Source of the DNA: Wenzhouxiangella sp.
Lineage (GTDB): Bacteria > Pseudomonadota > Gammaproteobacteria > Xanthomonadales > Wenzhouxiangellaceae
Length of the DNA: 37,163 nucleotides
Reading direction: 5' to 3'
Assembly (NCBI GenBank): GCA_007119095.1
Contig: SKQI01000255.1
Coordinates: 1 to 37,163 of the forward strand
In this document: positions 8,306 through 18,188 of the stretch, piece after piece
Position numbering within the stretch: position 1 is the first letter of the stretch
Layout of the letters: every line of letters begins with the position of its first letter
The notes under the pieces: model-generated
What the model was told of the DNA's origin: nothing
Databases searched by the model: none
Seen by the model: the letters and a program-made list of their open reading frames with translations, nothing else
Position numbers and translations under genes: made by a program

Positions 8306-9028
8306 TCAGCCCCCGGGAACTGGTGCCCCGCCTTCGAAACCTTCCGGCTCGCCGATCTTGACCAGGCGAATATCGAACTGCAGCGCCTCATTCGGACCGA
8401 TCATCGGCGGGTCACCGCGAACACCAAAGGCCAGCTCAGGCGGCAGAAACACCTGCCACATGGCGCCTTCGCGCATCAGCGGCAACACTTCCTGCCAGCC
8501 CTCAATGACCGAGTTGACCTGGAAAACAGCGGGCACGCCACGACGGAAGGAGCTGTCAAACTCCCGACCATCAATCTTCGAGCCGCGGTAGTGCACCGTG
8601 ACGGTATCACTCAGATTGGGACGGGAGCCGTCACCTTCTTCGATAATTCGATATTGAACACCGCTGGGCAAGGCAACAATACCGGTCTTGCCGCGATTGT
8701 CATTGAGGAATTGTTCAGCTCGCCCCTGGTTTTCTTCCGCCAGGCGCTGGAAAGCTTCCATACGTTCCTGACGAATCTTCTCCTGCAGAGCCATCATCAG
8801 CTGGCGCATCTCAGCGACTTCGAGCTGCGGCTCTCGCTCGTTGAAGGCATCGCGCACCGCCTGGAAGACCGACTCAAGGTCAAGATCGATGTCGTAGCTG
8901 CGCAATTCGGCACCGAACTCGTAGCCGATTGAGTAACCAAGCTTGCCCGCCTCGGACTCCAGATCCTGGGCCTTGACCGATGTGACCATGACCGCGGCCA
9001 GTGCCGCAGACCAAACTACCTTGTACAT
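8306..9028 (-). CDS. FKBP-type peptidyl-prolyl cis-trans isomerase, Mip/FkpA-like
   Basis: Signal peptide, helical N-domain, then SDTVTVHYRGSKIDGREFDSSFRRG...VIEGWQEVLPLMREGAMWQVFLPPELAFG. Confidence 0.93.
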   Translation of the reverse strand: MYKVVWSAALAAVMVTSVKAQDLESEAGKLGYSIGYEFGAELRSYDIDLDLESVFQAVRDAFNEREPQLEVAEMRQLMMALQEKIRQERMEAFQRLAEENQGRAEQFLNDNRGKTGIVALPSGVQYRIIEEGDGSRPNLSDTVTVHYRGSKIDGREFDSSFRRGVPAVFQVNSVIEGWQEVLPLMREGAMWQVFLPPELAFGVRGDPPMIGPNEALQFDIRLVKIGEPEGFEGGAPVPGG

Positions 9029-9331
9029 GCTGCCTCCGTTAGGGATGCGATTATTGATACGACAAACCCGCTAGTTTACCTGACCACCTGACAGCTGGCC
9101 ACGCCTAAGGCATGGGCAGAGCCAACTTTCATGACTTTGTCATTCAAGGGTTCAGCGCAAGACTTGTGCACGAATTGACCGGCAAATGCCCGTCGGGTTC
9201 AGGCGGCGGGCCAGATTCAACGACATCAAAAGCCAGCCAATAGGTGGCTTTAAATACCATTTTTCTGGTTATTTTTACCCCTATTGCGCCACAAATAAAT
9301 ATAAAGCATTGTTTTTAATATTTTTTATTTT

Positions 9332-9347
9332 TGGCTCATAAATTGCA
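9332..9347 (+). promoter_or_regulatory. Sigma-54 (-24/-12) promoter upstream of pspA
   Basis: TGGCTCATAAATTGCA: GG and GC dinucleotides separated by exactly 10 bp, 36 bp before the pspA ORF start, preceded by an AT-rich tract. Confidence 0.75.
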
Positions 9348-9388
9348 TCATCAGGGCAACTTCAACCGAACCACCAGGAGCAATGACA

Positions 9389-10054
9389 ATGGGTATTTTT
9401 TCCCGCATGGGCGACATCATCAACGCCAATCTGAACGCAGCTCTGGAAAAAGCCGAAGACCCCGAGAAAATGATTCGGCTGATGATCCAGGAGATGGAAG
9501 ACACGCTGGTCGAGGTTAGATCAGCCACGGCCAAGTGCATTGCCGAAAAGAAGGAACGCAGCCGGCTGCTCAAGCGCTTGGAAGAGCAGCAGATCGACTG
9601 GCAGCGCAAGGCCGAGATGGCCCTGGAGAAGAATCGGGAAGACCTGGCCCGGGCGGCCCTGTCAGAAAAGACAGCGCTGACCGACCGCATCGGCTACCTG
9701 CGCGAAGAACTGGAGCAATACGAAGAGCAGTTGGCCAAGTACGACAGCGATATCGGCAAACTGCAAGCCAAACTGACCGATGCCCGCAATCGCCAGCGCG
9801 CCCTGGTAATGCGCCACCGCTCGGCCAGCCACCAGCTGAAGACGCGCAAGCACATCTACAACGACAAGATCGACGAGATGCTGCAGCGCTTCGACAGCGC
9901 CGAACAGCGCATCGAGCACATCGAGTCGGAAGCCGAGGCGCTGGAAATGGGCCGCAAGGGCCAGTCGCTGGAAGCCGAGTTCAGCAAGCTCGAACGCGAT
10001 GAACGGGTCGAGGCTGAACTGGAGGCACTGAAGTCAAAGAAGAAGGACGCATGA
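9389..10054 (+). CDS. pspA: Phage shock protein A (PspA/IM30); start at MGIFSR, ORF from 9383
   Basis: MGIFSRMGDIINANLNAALEKAEDPEKMIRLMIQEMEDTLVEVRSATAKCIAEKK. Confidence 0.97.
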   Translation: MGIFSRMGDIINANLNAALEKAEDPEKMIRLMIQEMEDTLVEVRSATAKCIAEKKERSRLLKRLEEQQIDWQRKAEMALEKNREDLARAALSEKTALTDRIGYLREELEQYEEQLAKYDSDIGKLQAKLTDARNRQRALVMRHRSASHQLKTRKHIYNDKIDEMLQRFDSAEQRIEHIESEAEALEMGRKGQSLEAEFSKLERDERVEAELEALKSKKKDA

Positions 10055-10055
10055 G

Positions 10056-10322
10056 ATGTTTTACGACCCATTTTCCGTTGCCAGCGTATTCGCACCCATG
10101 GGTCTGATATTCGTGCTGCTGGTCTTGTTCCTGGTGATCGTGGCGCCGATCTGGCTGATCCTGCACTACGCCACCCGGAACTCGGCCAGCCGCCGAATCA
10201 GCAGCAAGGACGAAGCCATGCTGGAAGAGCTGCATGAGATGGCCCGCAAGATGGAAGATCGCATGCATACCCTGGAGCGCATCATCGATGCCGACCACCC
10301 GAACTGGAGAAGCCGTCAATGA
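10056..10322 (+). CDS. pspB: Phage shock protein B
   Basis: Single TM, IVAPIWLILHYATRNSASRRISSKDEAMLEELHEMARKMEDRMHTLERIIDAD; directly downstream of pspA. Confidence 0.93.
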   Translation: MFYDPFSVASVFAPMGLIFVLLVLFLVIVAPIWLILHYATRNSASRRISSKDEAMLEELHEMARKMEDRMHTLERIIDADHPNWRSRQ

Positions 10323-10708
10323 ATGCACGACACGTTGAAAACCCCAACCGCAGCCGCCTGTACCGCGACAAGGATCGGGCTCTGCTGGCCGGTGTATGCG
10401 CCGGGATAGCGGACTGGACCGGTTTCAACCTGACCGCCCTGAGAATCATCGTTGTGCTGCTGACCCTGCCCTTCACCGCGGTGATGATCATCGGCTATCT
10501 GGCCCTGTGGATTCTGATCCCGAAACGCCCTCGGGCGCTGTATCGGGACCCGGACGAGCAGGCCTTCTGGCAGGAAGTGCGCCGCTCACCGCGCGACTCG
10601 GTCGGCCAGCTCAACCGCCGTTTCCGCGATCTGGACGGCCGACTGCAGCGCATGGAGGCTTGGATAACATCCAGCGAGTATCGCATCGACCGGGAGCTAC
10701 GCGACTGA
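10319..10708 (+). CDS. pspC: Phage shock protein C (PspC domain)
   Basis: LYRDKDRALLAGVCAGIADWTGFNLTALRI; 4 bp overlap with pspB. Confidence 0.95.
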   Translation: MNARHVENPNRSRLYRDKDRALLAGVCAGIADWTGFNLTALRIIVVLLTLPFTAVMIIGYLALWILIPKRPRALYRDPDEQAFWQEVRRSPRDSVGQLNRRFRDLDGRLQRMEAWITSSEYRIDRELRD

Positions 10709-10736
10709 CATTGGCGTCGCTTGAGGGAGCCTAACC

Positions 10737-11000
10737 ATGCAGATCCTGACTGGAGTTATCGCGCTGGTCATCATGATTCCGGCCGGCCTGGCCGGAATCA
10801 CCGCCGCAGTGCGGGGAATGCCGGCACCCACTGAAGAGCTTTTCGCTACATTGAACCAGCTTTGGGCAGCCAGCCATGCGCTGGCACCCTGGAGCCAGTC
10901 GCTTGGCTGCGCCCTGTTCGGGCTGGCCCTGCTTTCTGCCTCGGCCTGGATTGCCTGGCGTGGTTTACAATCTGCGCTGAATTCGCAACCCAAAGCCTGA
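10737..11000 (+). CDS. Small two-TM membrane protein at the end of the psp cluster
   Basis: 87 aa with two hydrophobic segments; 28 bp after pspC and 5 bp before the next gene. Confidence 0.65.
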   Translation: MQILTGVIALVIMIPAGLAGITAAVRGMPAPTEELFATLNQLWAASHALAPWSQSLGCALFGLALLSASAWIAWRGLQSALNSQPKA

Positions 11001-11005
11001 AAACC

Positions 11006-11788
11006 ATGTCTTTTGAAAATCTGGCCGTGGTCACCCGCGGCGGCATCCACACCATCACCATCAAGCGCCCCGCCAAACTCAATGCGCTCAATCGACAGAC
11101 CCTCCAGGAGCTGTACGGCGCCATCATTGATGCCAGCGGCGACGACAAGGTCAGGGTTATCGTAATCACGGGTTACGGCGACAAAGCCTTCGTTGCCGGG
11201 GCAGACATCGGTGAAATCCGCGACCAGAGCCCGGTTGAGGCACGCAGTTTTTCCCAGTTCGGCCAGAACCTGATGAGCATGATCCAGAGCCTGGACAAGC
11301 CCGTCATCGCCGCGATCAACGGCTTCGCCTTGGGCGGCGGTATGGAATTGGCCCTGGCATGCCACTTGCGCATCGCCAGCGACACGGCCCGCCTTGGACT
11401 ACCGGAAATCAAGCTTGGCATCATGCCGGGATTTGGCGGTACCCAGCGTCTACTGCGCCTGGTCGGCACCACGCTGGCGCTGGAAATGACGCTGAGCGGC
11501 GAACCGATCACAGCCCAGCGCGCCCATCAACTGGGCCTGGTCAACCAGGTCGTTGCAGCCGACGAGCTCGAAGCAGCCATTTCCAGCATGGCAAAACCGC
11601 TGGTCAAGGCCGCCCCCGAAGCCGTGCGCGGCATTTTGCAGGCCATCATGCAGGGTGCGGACATCAACCTCGAAGCCGGCCTGGCGCTGGAAACGGCTCG
11701 CTTTGCCTTGTGCTGCGCTACCGAAGACATGAAGGAAGGCACCAGCGCGTTCCTGGAAAAAAGAACAGCCGAATTCAAGGGTCGTTGA
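11006..11788 (+). CDS. Enoyl-CoA hydratase/isomerase (start at MSFENLAV; the ORF begins at 10862)
   Basis: [56 protein letters not shown]. Confidence 0.95.
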   Translation: MSFENLAVVTRGGIHTITIKRPAKLNALNRQTLQELYGAIIDASGDDKVRVIVITGYGDKAFVAGADIGEIRDQSPVEARSFSQFGQNLMSMIQSLDKPVIAAINGFALGGGMELALACHLRIASDTARLGLPEIKLGIMPGFGGTQRLLRLVGTTLALEMTLSGEPITAQRAHQLGLVNQVVAADELEAAISSMAKPLVKAAPEAVRGILQAIMQGADINLEAGLALETARFALCCATEDMKEGTSAFLEKRTAEFKGR

Positions 11789-11808
11789 CGACCAACCCCT
11801 TGAATCAA

Positions 11809-12765
11809 TCAGAAGGCGGGCGTCAGCTCGCCGGCTTCGACGCGGATATCAAGCCGATTCTCCGGCGGCGGCAGCGGGCAGGTGGTGAATTCTGTGAAGG
11901 CACAGGGCGGGTTGTACGCCTTGTTGAAATCCAGAATGACGGTGTCAGCACCAGGCTGAGGCTTGGCGGCATAAAGAAATCGACCCAGGCCATAAGTCTC
12001 TCGCCCTGAGGTCCGGTCGGCAAAGATGAACCAGAGCTGGTCGCCGGCATCTACAGCTTCCAGACCGAAGCTGCGACCATCGCGTTCAAACTCGGCCAAG
12101 CCCGGATTGGGCTCGTTGATCAACTCGCCCAGGACATTGGCGATCAGCAATGTCCGCTCAGCCGGGTGCTCGATCCAACGCGCTTCGATTCTCCAGCCGG
12201 TGTCGACCGGAAAGTATCCCAGCCCGGTAAATCCGGTCAGAACGGGACTGGCGCTGTCTCGCACTCTCAGTGCCAGACCATCGCCGCGTTGGAGCAGCTG
12301 CATCTGCACAGAGCCTGATTCAATCAGCGTCGCCGGGCGATCATCATCGGCCGTGTACAGCTCGGCCTCATCAACAAGGCGACCATCAACTCGAACGTTG
12401 GCGCCTGCCGCCGTCGCAAACCAGGCCTGATCGCCCACCACCTGCAGCGAACCCCAGTGACGGGGCCCAGCGGTCACGATGATCTCATTGTCATCGCCAC
12501 TACCCACTCGATATTCACCATCGGCCAGAAACTCCAGACCAACCAGGCTTAGCCAGCCGTAGGGTTCACTCAGCCGTTCGTGACGGCGCTGGCGCCATTC
12601 CAGCACATCAACCTCATGGGGTGTCAGGAAGGGATCATCCAGGTTCGGAGGGCGGGTCGGGCGGTCAGCAGCACAACCGGCCAGACCGAACTGAAGGCCG
12701 GCAACAAGCAGGATCAGGCCGGCGTTACGCGCGACCGTAGATATCTTCCAGTCTTTCGATGTCAT
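11809..12765 (-). CDS. DUF1684-type lipoprotein (start at MTSKDWK; the ORF extends to 13083)
   Basis: Lipobox-like FGLAGCAAD; WRQRRHERLSEPYGWLSLVGLEFL; ILDFNKAYNPPCAFTEFTTCPLPPPENRLDI. Confidence 0.85.
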   Translation of the reverse strand: MTSKDWKISTVARNAGLILLVAGLQFGLAGCAADRPTRPPNLDDPFLTPHEVDVLEWRQRRHERLSEPYGWLSLVGLEFLADGEYRVGSGDDNEIIVTAGPRHWGSLQVVGDQAWFATAAGANVRVDGRLVDEAELYTADDDRPATLIESGSVQMQLLQRGDGLALRVRDSASPVLTGFTGLGYFPVDTGWRIEARWIEHPAERTLLIANVLGELINEPNPGLAEFERDGRSFGLEAVDAGDQLWFIFADRTSGRETYGLGRFLYAAKPQPGADTVILDFNKAYNPPCAFTEFTTCPLPPPENRLDIRVEAGELTPAF

Positions 12766-14155
12766 CTTCGCCGAAATAATGTCCGGTCTGGACTTCAATG
12801 ATATGCACATCATCCTCGCCCCTGTTTTCAAGTCGATGAAGGCTGCCAGCGGGAATCTGCACGGTCTGGTTGGCGCCCAGCTCAAACTCGTCATCGCCAA
12901 CCCTGACCGTTGCCCGGCCCGAGACGACCGTCCAGTGCTCGCTGCGGTGCTTGTGACGCTGCAGCGACAGCACGCCACCGGGACGCACCACCAGCCGCTT
13001 GACCTTGCAGTCAGCGGCGTCCTCCAGCACGGTGTAGCTGCCCCACGGCCGATGAACCGTGCGGTGATAGACCGCAGACTCATGCTCCTGGCGAGTCAGC
13101 TCGTCCACCACTGACTTCACTTCCTGGGCACGGTCTCGACTGGCCACCAGAACGGCATCACCCGTATCGACGATAACCAGGTTTTCCACGCCAACCGCGG
13201 CGATGAGTCGCTGCTCTCCCTGGACAAAGGTATTGCGCGTGTCCACCAGCACGCCTTCTCCCTGCACTCGATTACCGAGCGCATCGGTTTCGTACAGTTC
13301 GCTGATCGCCTGCCAGGAGCCAATATCGCTCCAGCCGCAAGCCACAGGCACCACGGCACGTCGACTGGCTTTTTCCATCACCGCGAAATCGATTGACTCA
13401 GCGCGGATGCGGGCAAAGGATTCAGGATCGAGCTCCATCGGCTCGGCATCGCGCTGGCTCGCCTCCCAGCAGCGCTGTACGGCAGTGGCAATATCCGGAG
13501 CCAGCTCGGCCATGGCGGCCAGGACCGCGCTGGCCTTGAAGCAGAACATGCCCCCGTTCCAAAGGTACTGACCGGATTCATAGTAACGACGGGCGGTATC
13601 TGGATCCGGCTTCTCGACAAAAGCCTCAATCACTTTGCTGGCGGGGCCGTTGGCGTTGCCGGCACGAATATAGCCAAAGCCCGTTTCGGCATGGGTAGGC
13701 GTAATACCGAGACAGGTCAGCCAGTTATCTGCAGCCAGTTCGGCCGCGGCCGAGACGGCTTTTTCGAAGGCGTCCATGTCGCGAACCAGGTGATCGGCCG
13801 GCAGCACCAGCATCAACGCCTCGGGACCATGATGATGCGCAACCCAGTGCGCGGCAGCGGCGATGGCCGGTGCCGTGTTGCGCCCGCCGGGCTCAAGGAC
13901 GAAGTGATGTTGACCTCCGCCGCCAACGCCCTGGTACAGATCCCGGGTGAGGAAATAATAGTCGCGGCCAGTGACCGTGAGCGTTTCAGAGGCGCTGGCG
14001 ACGCGCATGGCCCGACTGATAGTCGATTCGGCCAGCGTCAGGCCGTTGGCCAGACGCATGAAAGGCTTCGGATGGGCCCGGCGCGAAACCGGCCACAGCC
14101 GGGTGCCGGCCCCGCCTGAAAGAATGACGGGGATCAGCACGGCAGCCTTCCCCAT
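12725..14155 (-). CDS. manC: Mannose-1-phosphate guanylyltransferase / mannose-6-phosphate isomerase
   Basis: VILSGGAGTRLWPVSRRAHPKPF; FVEKPD; C-terminal cupin RPWGSYTVLE...HRSEHWTVVSGRATV. Confidence 0.96.
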   Translation of the reverse strand: MGKAAVLIPVILSGGAGTRLWPVSRRAHPKPFMRLANGLTLAESTISRAMRVASASETLTVTGRDYYFLTRDLYQGVGGGGQHHFVLEPGGRNTAPAIAAAAHWVAHHHGPEALMLVLPADHLVRDMDAFEKAVSAAAELAADNWLTCLGITPTHAETGFGYIRAGNANGPASKVIEAFVEKPDPDTARRYYESGQYLWNGGMFCFKASAVLAAMAELAPDIATAVQRCWEASQRDAEPMELDPESFARIRAESIDFAVMEKASRRAVVPVACGWSDIGSWQAISELYETDALGNRVQGEGVLVDTRNTFVQGEQRLIAAVGVENLVIVDTGDAVLVASRDRAQEVKSVVDELTRQEHESAVYHRTVHRPWGSYTVLEDAADCKVKRLVVRPGGVLSLQRHKHRSEHWTVVSGRATVRVGDDEFELGANQTVQIPAGSLHRLENRGEDDVHIIEVQTGHYFGEDDIERLEDIYGRA

Positions 14156-15030
14156 TGCGACAAGCAGGCGGCCAGCGATGTTTCAATATCCATCAGCTTA
14201 TCTCCAGTCCATTGTTCGTAACGCTGGCAGTCCAATACCGACCAGGCGGGGCGCGCGGCCTTCTGCGGCCATTCGGCGGAGGCAATCGGCTCGACCATAA
14301 CCTCACGGCCAATTACGCCGTCGGCTACGGCCCCGGCTACGGCCAGCGTCGCAAACTCATGCCAGCTCATCGCACCTCGTCCCGCAATATGGACCGGGAC
14401 TGGCCGCTGCAGTTCAGCGCCGTGGCGTTGCAGCAGCAACCAGCTGGCACGTGCCAGGTCACCGGCCCAGGTAGGCGATCCCACCTGATCGCTGACCACC
14501 CGCAGGTCCTGACCCTGGGAGGCTCGCGCCAATATCGCCGTCAGAAAGTTTCCTGGCAAAGCGCTATACACCCAGGCCGTTCGAACCAGGTAAGCGCGCG
14601 CGCCCGAGGCCATCACCGCTTGCTCCCCGGCCAGTTTACTGCGACCGTAAACGCTGGCAGGTCCGGTCGGATCGTTTTCGCGCCAGGCTCGGCCAGGTCG
14701 ACCGCTGAAAACATAGTCCGTTGAGTAGGTTAGCAATATCGCGTCATGATCGCTACACCAGTCAGCCAGCAGCGCGGGCAGATCTCGATTGAGCCGGAAG
14801 GCCAGGTCGGGAGCATCCTCTGCACCATCAACTGCCGTCCAGGCTGCGGCGTTGACGATCACGTCCGGCCGGACCTGATCGAGCATGTCGCGCACCGCCT
14901 CACTATCCAGCAGATCGCATGGCAGGTCACCCGCTTTGCGGGCCGAACCAATCAGCTCGACGTCAGCCGGAGCACAACTGCGCAAGTGCTGCCCAAGCTG
15001 TCCAGCAGACCCCGTCAGCAGCACGCTCAT
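14134..15030 (-). CDS. rfbD: dTDP-4-dehydrorhamnose reductase
   Basis: LLTGSAGQLGQHL, VNAAAWTAVDGAEDAPDLAFRLN, YSTDYVFSG, YGRSKLAGEQAV. Confidence 0.95.
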   Translation of the reverse strand: MSVLLTGSAGQLGQHLRSCAPADVELIGSARKAGDLPCDLLDSEAVRDMLDQVRPDVIVNAAAWTAVDGAEDAPDLAFRLNRDLPALLADWCSDHDAILLTYSTDYVFSGRPGRAWRENDPTGPASVYGRSKLAGEQAVMASGARAYLVRTAWVYSALPGNFLTAILARASQGQDLRVVSDQVGSPTWAGDLARASWLLLQRHGAELQRPVPVHIAGRGAMSWHEFATLAVAGAVADGVIGREVMVEPIASAEWPQKAARPAWSVLDCQRYEQWTGDKLMDIETSLAACLSQWGRLPC

Positions 15031-15575
15031 TTGGGCAGTTGATCCGCCGTATAACTGGCCAGTAACGGTGCTGCCGCATCTTTTGCCGACAAATCCGGTT
15101 CGTCGATCGGCCAGTCAACACCAATTTGTGGATCGTTCCAGGCAATCGCCCGATCGAATTCTGCCCGGTAAGGGCGCGTGCAAAGGTAGTGGAAACTAGC
15201 CTGATCGCTCAACACCAGAAAGCCGTGGGCGAAACCTTCCGGAACCCAGAGCTGACGATGGCTGCGATCATCGAGTTCGACTGCAGTCCACTGACCAAAA
15301 AACGGCGATGCCGGTCGAATATCGACCGCAACGTCAAGCACGCGGCCACTGGAGACCCAGACCAGTTTGCCCTGAGGCTCCGGCCATTGGAAGTGCAGTC
15401 CACGCAGTACACCACGCCGCGAACTCGACGCATTGGCCTGCACAAAACCAGCATCGATGCCTTGCTCCCGGTAGCGCCCTTCCCGCCAGGTTTCCAGGAA
15501 CCAGCCGCGTTCATCTCCAAACACCCTCGGTTCGACAAGTTTCACCCCGGGCAGGTCAGTGTCACTGACGTTCAT
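15027..15575 (-). CDS. rfbC: dTDP-4-dehydrorhamnose 3,5-epimerase
   Basis: [46 protein letters not shown]. Confidence 0.96.
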   Translation of the reverse strand: MNVSDTDLPGVKLVEPRVFGDERGWFLETWREGRYREQGIDAGFVQANASSSRRGVLRGLHFQWPEPQGKLVWVSSGRVLDVAVDIRPASPFFGQWTAVELDDRSHRQLWVPEGFAHGFLVLSDQASFHYLCTRPYRAEFDRAIAWNDPQIGVDWPIDEPDLSAKDAAAPLLASYTADQLPK

Positions 15576-16456
15576 GGGCCAAACCGACTGTGAGCAACCA
15601 TGCGCAAATAGTCGCCATAGCCGCTGGATACCAGCGGCTCGGCCAGGCTAAGCAATTGATTCCGATCGATCCAGCCCTGGCGAAAAGCAATCTCTTCCGG
15701 GCAGGCAACGCGCAGGCCCTGGCGAGCTTCCAGTGTTTCGATATAACTGGCCGCCTGCTGCAGTGACGCATGGGTGCCTGTATCCAGCCAGGCGTAACCC
15801 CGACCCATGGTCTCCACGGTCAGATCACCGGCCTCCAGATAGCAGCGATTGAGGTCGGTAATCTCCAGTTCGCCACGGGCCGAAGGAGCCAGGCTTGCGG
15901 CGTAGTCACAGGCCCGCTCATCGTAGAAATACAGGCCGGTCACAGCATAGTTGGAGCGCGGCTGAACGGGTTTTTCCTCCAGCGAAAGCACCTGGCCTGC
16001 AGCATCCATCTCCACCACCCCGTAGCGCTCCGGATCACTGACCCAGTAGCCGAATACGGTTGCCCCTTCTCTCCTGGCTGCCGCTTTGGCCAGCAGGTCA
16101 CGCATACCACCGCCGTGGAAAATGTTATCCCCGAGAATCAGGCAGGACGGCTGACCGCCGACGAAATCTCGGCCGATGATGAAAGCATCGGCCAGCCCGC
16201 GAGGGTGAGATTGTTCGGCGTAAGACAGATCTATACCCCACTGACTGCCGTCGTCAAGCAGGTGTCGGAACAGGGCCTGCTCGTGTGGCGTTGTGATCAG
16301 CAAAATCTCGCGAATACCCGCCTGCATCAAGGTGCTCAAGGGGTAGTAAATCATCGGCTTGTCGTAGACCGGGAGCAGCTGCTTGCTGATCACCTGCGTC
16401 AATGGGTACAAACGCGTGCCGGCGCCGCCGGCCAGAATAATTCCCTTGCGATTCAC
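15572..16456 (-). CDS. rfbA: Glucose-1-phosphate thymidylyltransferase
   Basis: [45 protein letters not shown]. Confidence 0.98.
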   Translation of the reverse strand: MNRKGIILAGGAGTRLYPLTQVISKQLLPVYDKPMIYYPLSTLMQAGIREILLITTPHEQALFRHLLDDGSQWGIDLSYAEQSHPRGLADAFIIGRDFVGGQPSCLILGDNIFHGGGMRDLLAKAAARREGATVFGYWVSDPERYGVVEMDAAGQVLSLEEKPVQPRSNYAVTGLYFYDERACDYAASLAPSARGELEITDLNRCYLEAGDLTVETMGRGYAWLDTGTHASLQQAASYIETLEARQGLRVACPEEIAFRQGWIDRNQLLSLAEPLVSSGYGDYLRMVAHSRFGP

Positions 16457-16488
16457 ATTCGCTCCCGAAAAGAAATGATTGGCATGAC

Positions 16489-17541
16489 TCAGTCTCGGGC
16501 CCGTCCCATGCCCAGGCGCTCGGAGCGGTAGCGACCATCACGAATCCGCTGCCACCAGTCGCGGTTGGCAAGATACCAGTCCACGGTGGCCGCCAGCCCA
16601 CCGGCAAAATCGACGCTGGGCTCCCAGCCCAGTTCATCGCGGATCCGGCGCGCATCGATGGCGTAGCGACGGTCGTGGCCCGGCCGGTCTTCGACGAAGT
16701 CGATCAATTCCCGGCGCGGCTGCTGGCCCGGCACGCGGGCATCGAGCAAGTCACACAGCAGGTGGACAACCTCGAGATTGCACATTTCGGCATTGCCGCC
16801 GACGTTGTAGATCCGGCCAGGACGTCCCTGTTCGAGCACCGTGCGGATAGCTCGGCAGTGATCCCCCACAAACAACCAGTCCCGACGTTGCTGGCCATCA
16901 CCATAAACCGGCAGCTTTTCTCCTTCCAATGCATTGATCAGCATCAGCGGAATCAGTTTTTCCGGAAACTGAAACGGCCCGTAGTTGTTTGAGCAGTTGG
17001 TGATCAGCGCTGGCAGGCCGTAGGTACGGTGCCAGGCCCGAACCAGATGGTCGGAAGCTGCCTTGGAGGCGGCATAGGGCGAGTTCGGCGCGTAGCGATG
17101 ATGCTCGTCGAAAGGCGCTTCATCCGGCGCCAGGGTGCCGTAGACCTCGTCGGTGGACACGTGCAGGAAACGGAAATCCCGACCGCCACCATCCTGCCAG
17201 TAATCCAGCGCCGCAGACAACAGGTTGTGCGTGCCGTTGACGTTCGTCCGGATGAAAGCGCCGGGGTCATCGATCGAACGATCGACGTGGCTTTCGGCCG
17301 CGAAATGAATGATCGCGTCGGGGCGATGCTCAGCCAGCACACTCGGGATCAACTCCGGATCACAGATATCACCGTGCACGAAGGCATGTCGCTGCGGATC
17401 AAGATCGGCAACCGACTGGAGGTTGCCGGCATAGGTCAACAGATCCAGGTTGATGACCTGCCAATCGGTCTCTTCGAGCGTCTGGCGGACGAAGTTACTG
17501 CCGATAAAGCCGGCACCGCCGGTCACTAGTAGTGTTGTCAT
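16489..17541 (-). CDS. rfbB: dTDP-glucose 4,6-dehydratase
   Basis: [63 protein letters not shown]. Confidence 0.98.
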   Translation of the reverse strand: MTTLLVTGGAGFIGSNFVRQTLEETDWQVINLDLLTYAGNLQSVADLDPQRHAFVHGDICDPELIPSVLAEHRPDAIIHFAAESHVDRSIDDPGAFIRTNVNGTHNLLSAALDYWQDGGGRDFRFLHVSTDEVYGTLAPDEAPFDEHHRYAPNSPYAASKAASDHLVRAWHRTYGLPALITNCSNNYGPFQFPEKLIPLMLINALEGEKLPVYGDGQQRRDWLFVGDHCRAIRTVLEQGRPGRIYNVGGNAEMCNLEVVHLLCDLLDARVPGQQPRRELIDFVEDRPGHDRRYAIDARRIRDELGWEPSVDFAGGLAATVDWYLANRDWWQRIRDGRYRSERLGMGRARD

Positions 17542-17624
17542 CAGAGCAGGTATTCAGAATCGTTCTGCTGGGGAGATTGGAGCGCCGGCCTCTATGGCCA
17601 GGCGCGCTGAAAAATTGCCGTGGC

Positions 17625-18068
17625 TCAGAACGGGATATCGTCCTCCAGGCTGCCGCCGCCACCCGAGGGCGCAGACGAAGCCGGGCCGCGGTCATATTGA
17701 CCACCCCGATCTTCCAACGGCTCGGAGCCGCCACGACTGTCCAGCATTTGCATGTCGTTGGCAACGATTTCGGTGGTCCAGCGGTCGTTGCCGTCCCGAT
17801 CCTGCCACTTCCGGGTTTGCAGCCGTCCCTCGATGTAGACCTTGGAACCCTTGCGCAGGTACTCCCCGGCAATCTCGGCCAGCTTGCTGAACATGACTAC
17901 GCGGTGCCATTCGGTTTTTTCCTGGGTATCGCCGCTCTGACGATCGCGCCAGCTGTCGGTCGTGGCTAGTGACAGGTTGGTTACCGCGTTTCCTCCCGCT
18001 GTGTGCCGGGTTTCGGGGTCTGCCCCCAGGTTGCCGATCAGAATGACTTTATTGATGCCTCGGGCCAT
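17625..18068 (-). CDS. ssb: Single-stranded DNA-binding protein (start at MARGINK; the ORF extends to 18674)
   Basis: [36 protein letters not shown]...EWHRVVMF; acidic C-tip EDDIPF. Confidence 0.97.
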   Translation of the reverse strand: MARGINKVILIGNLGADPETRHTAGGNAVTNLSLATTDSWRDRQSGDTQEKTEWHRVVMFSKLAEIAGEYLRKGSKVYIEGRLQTRKWQDRDGNDRWTTEIVANDMQMLDSRGGSEPLEDRGGQYDRGPASSAPSGGGGSLEDDIPF

Positions 18069-18174
18069 ATCGGGCCTCTCCGCTTGTTGACTTGAGAATG
18101 GCCAGAAGTCTAGCACAGCGGCCCGCGCCTTCCGGATGCGAAAAAGTCGTCGAACCAAGCAGGAAATCGGCTCG

Positions 18175-18180
18175 TATAAT
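18175..18180 (+). promoter_or_regulatory. Consensus -10 element TATAAT, 8 bp before the ispB ATG
   Basis: ctcgTATAATgcccagtcATG read directly; -35 is weak. Confidence 0.5.
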
Positions 18181-18188
18181 GCCCAGTC

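Noticed and set aside
9112-9243. 43-codon ORF (MGRANFHDFVIQGFSARLVHELTGK...) between the fkpA-like gene and pspA
   Set aside because: No clear ribosome-binding site, no recognisable family, and compatible with chance in a ~350 bp intergenic region.
10862-11005. N-terminal extension of the enoyl-CoA hydratase ORF
   Set aside because: The extension overlaps the 87 aa membrane ORF in another frame, and the crotonase fold starts at MSFENLAV (11006).
12766-13083. N-terminal extension of the DUF1684 lipoprotein ORF
   Set aside because: It runs through the manC coding region; the signal peptide/lipobox begins after the ATG at 12765.
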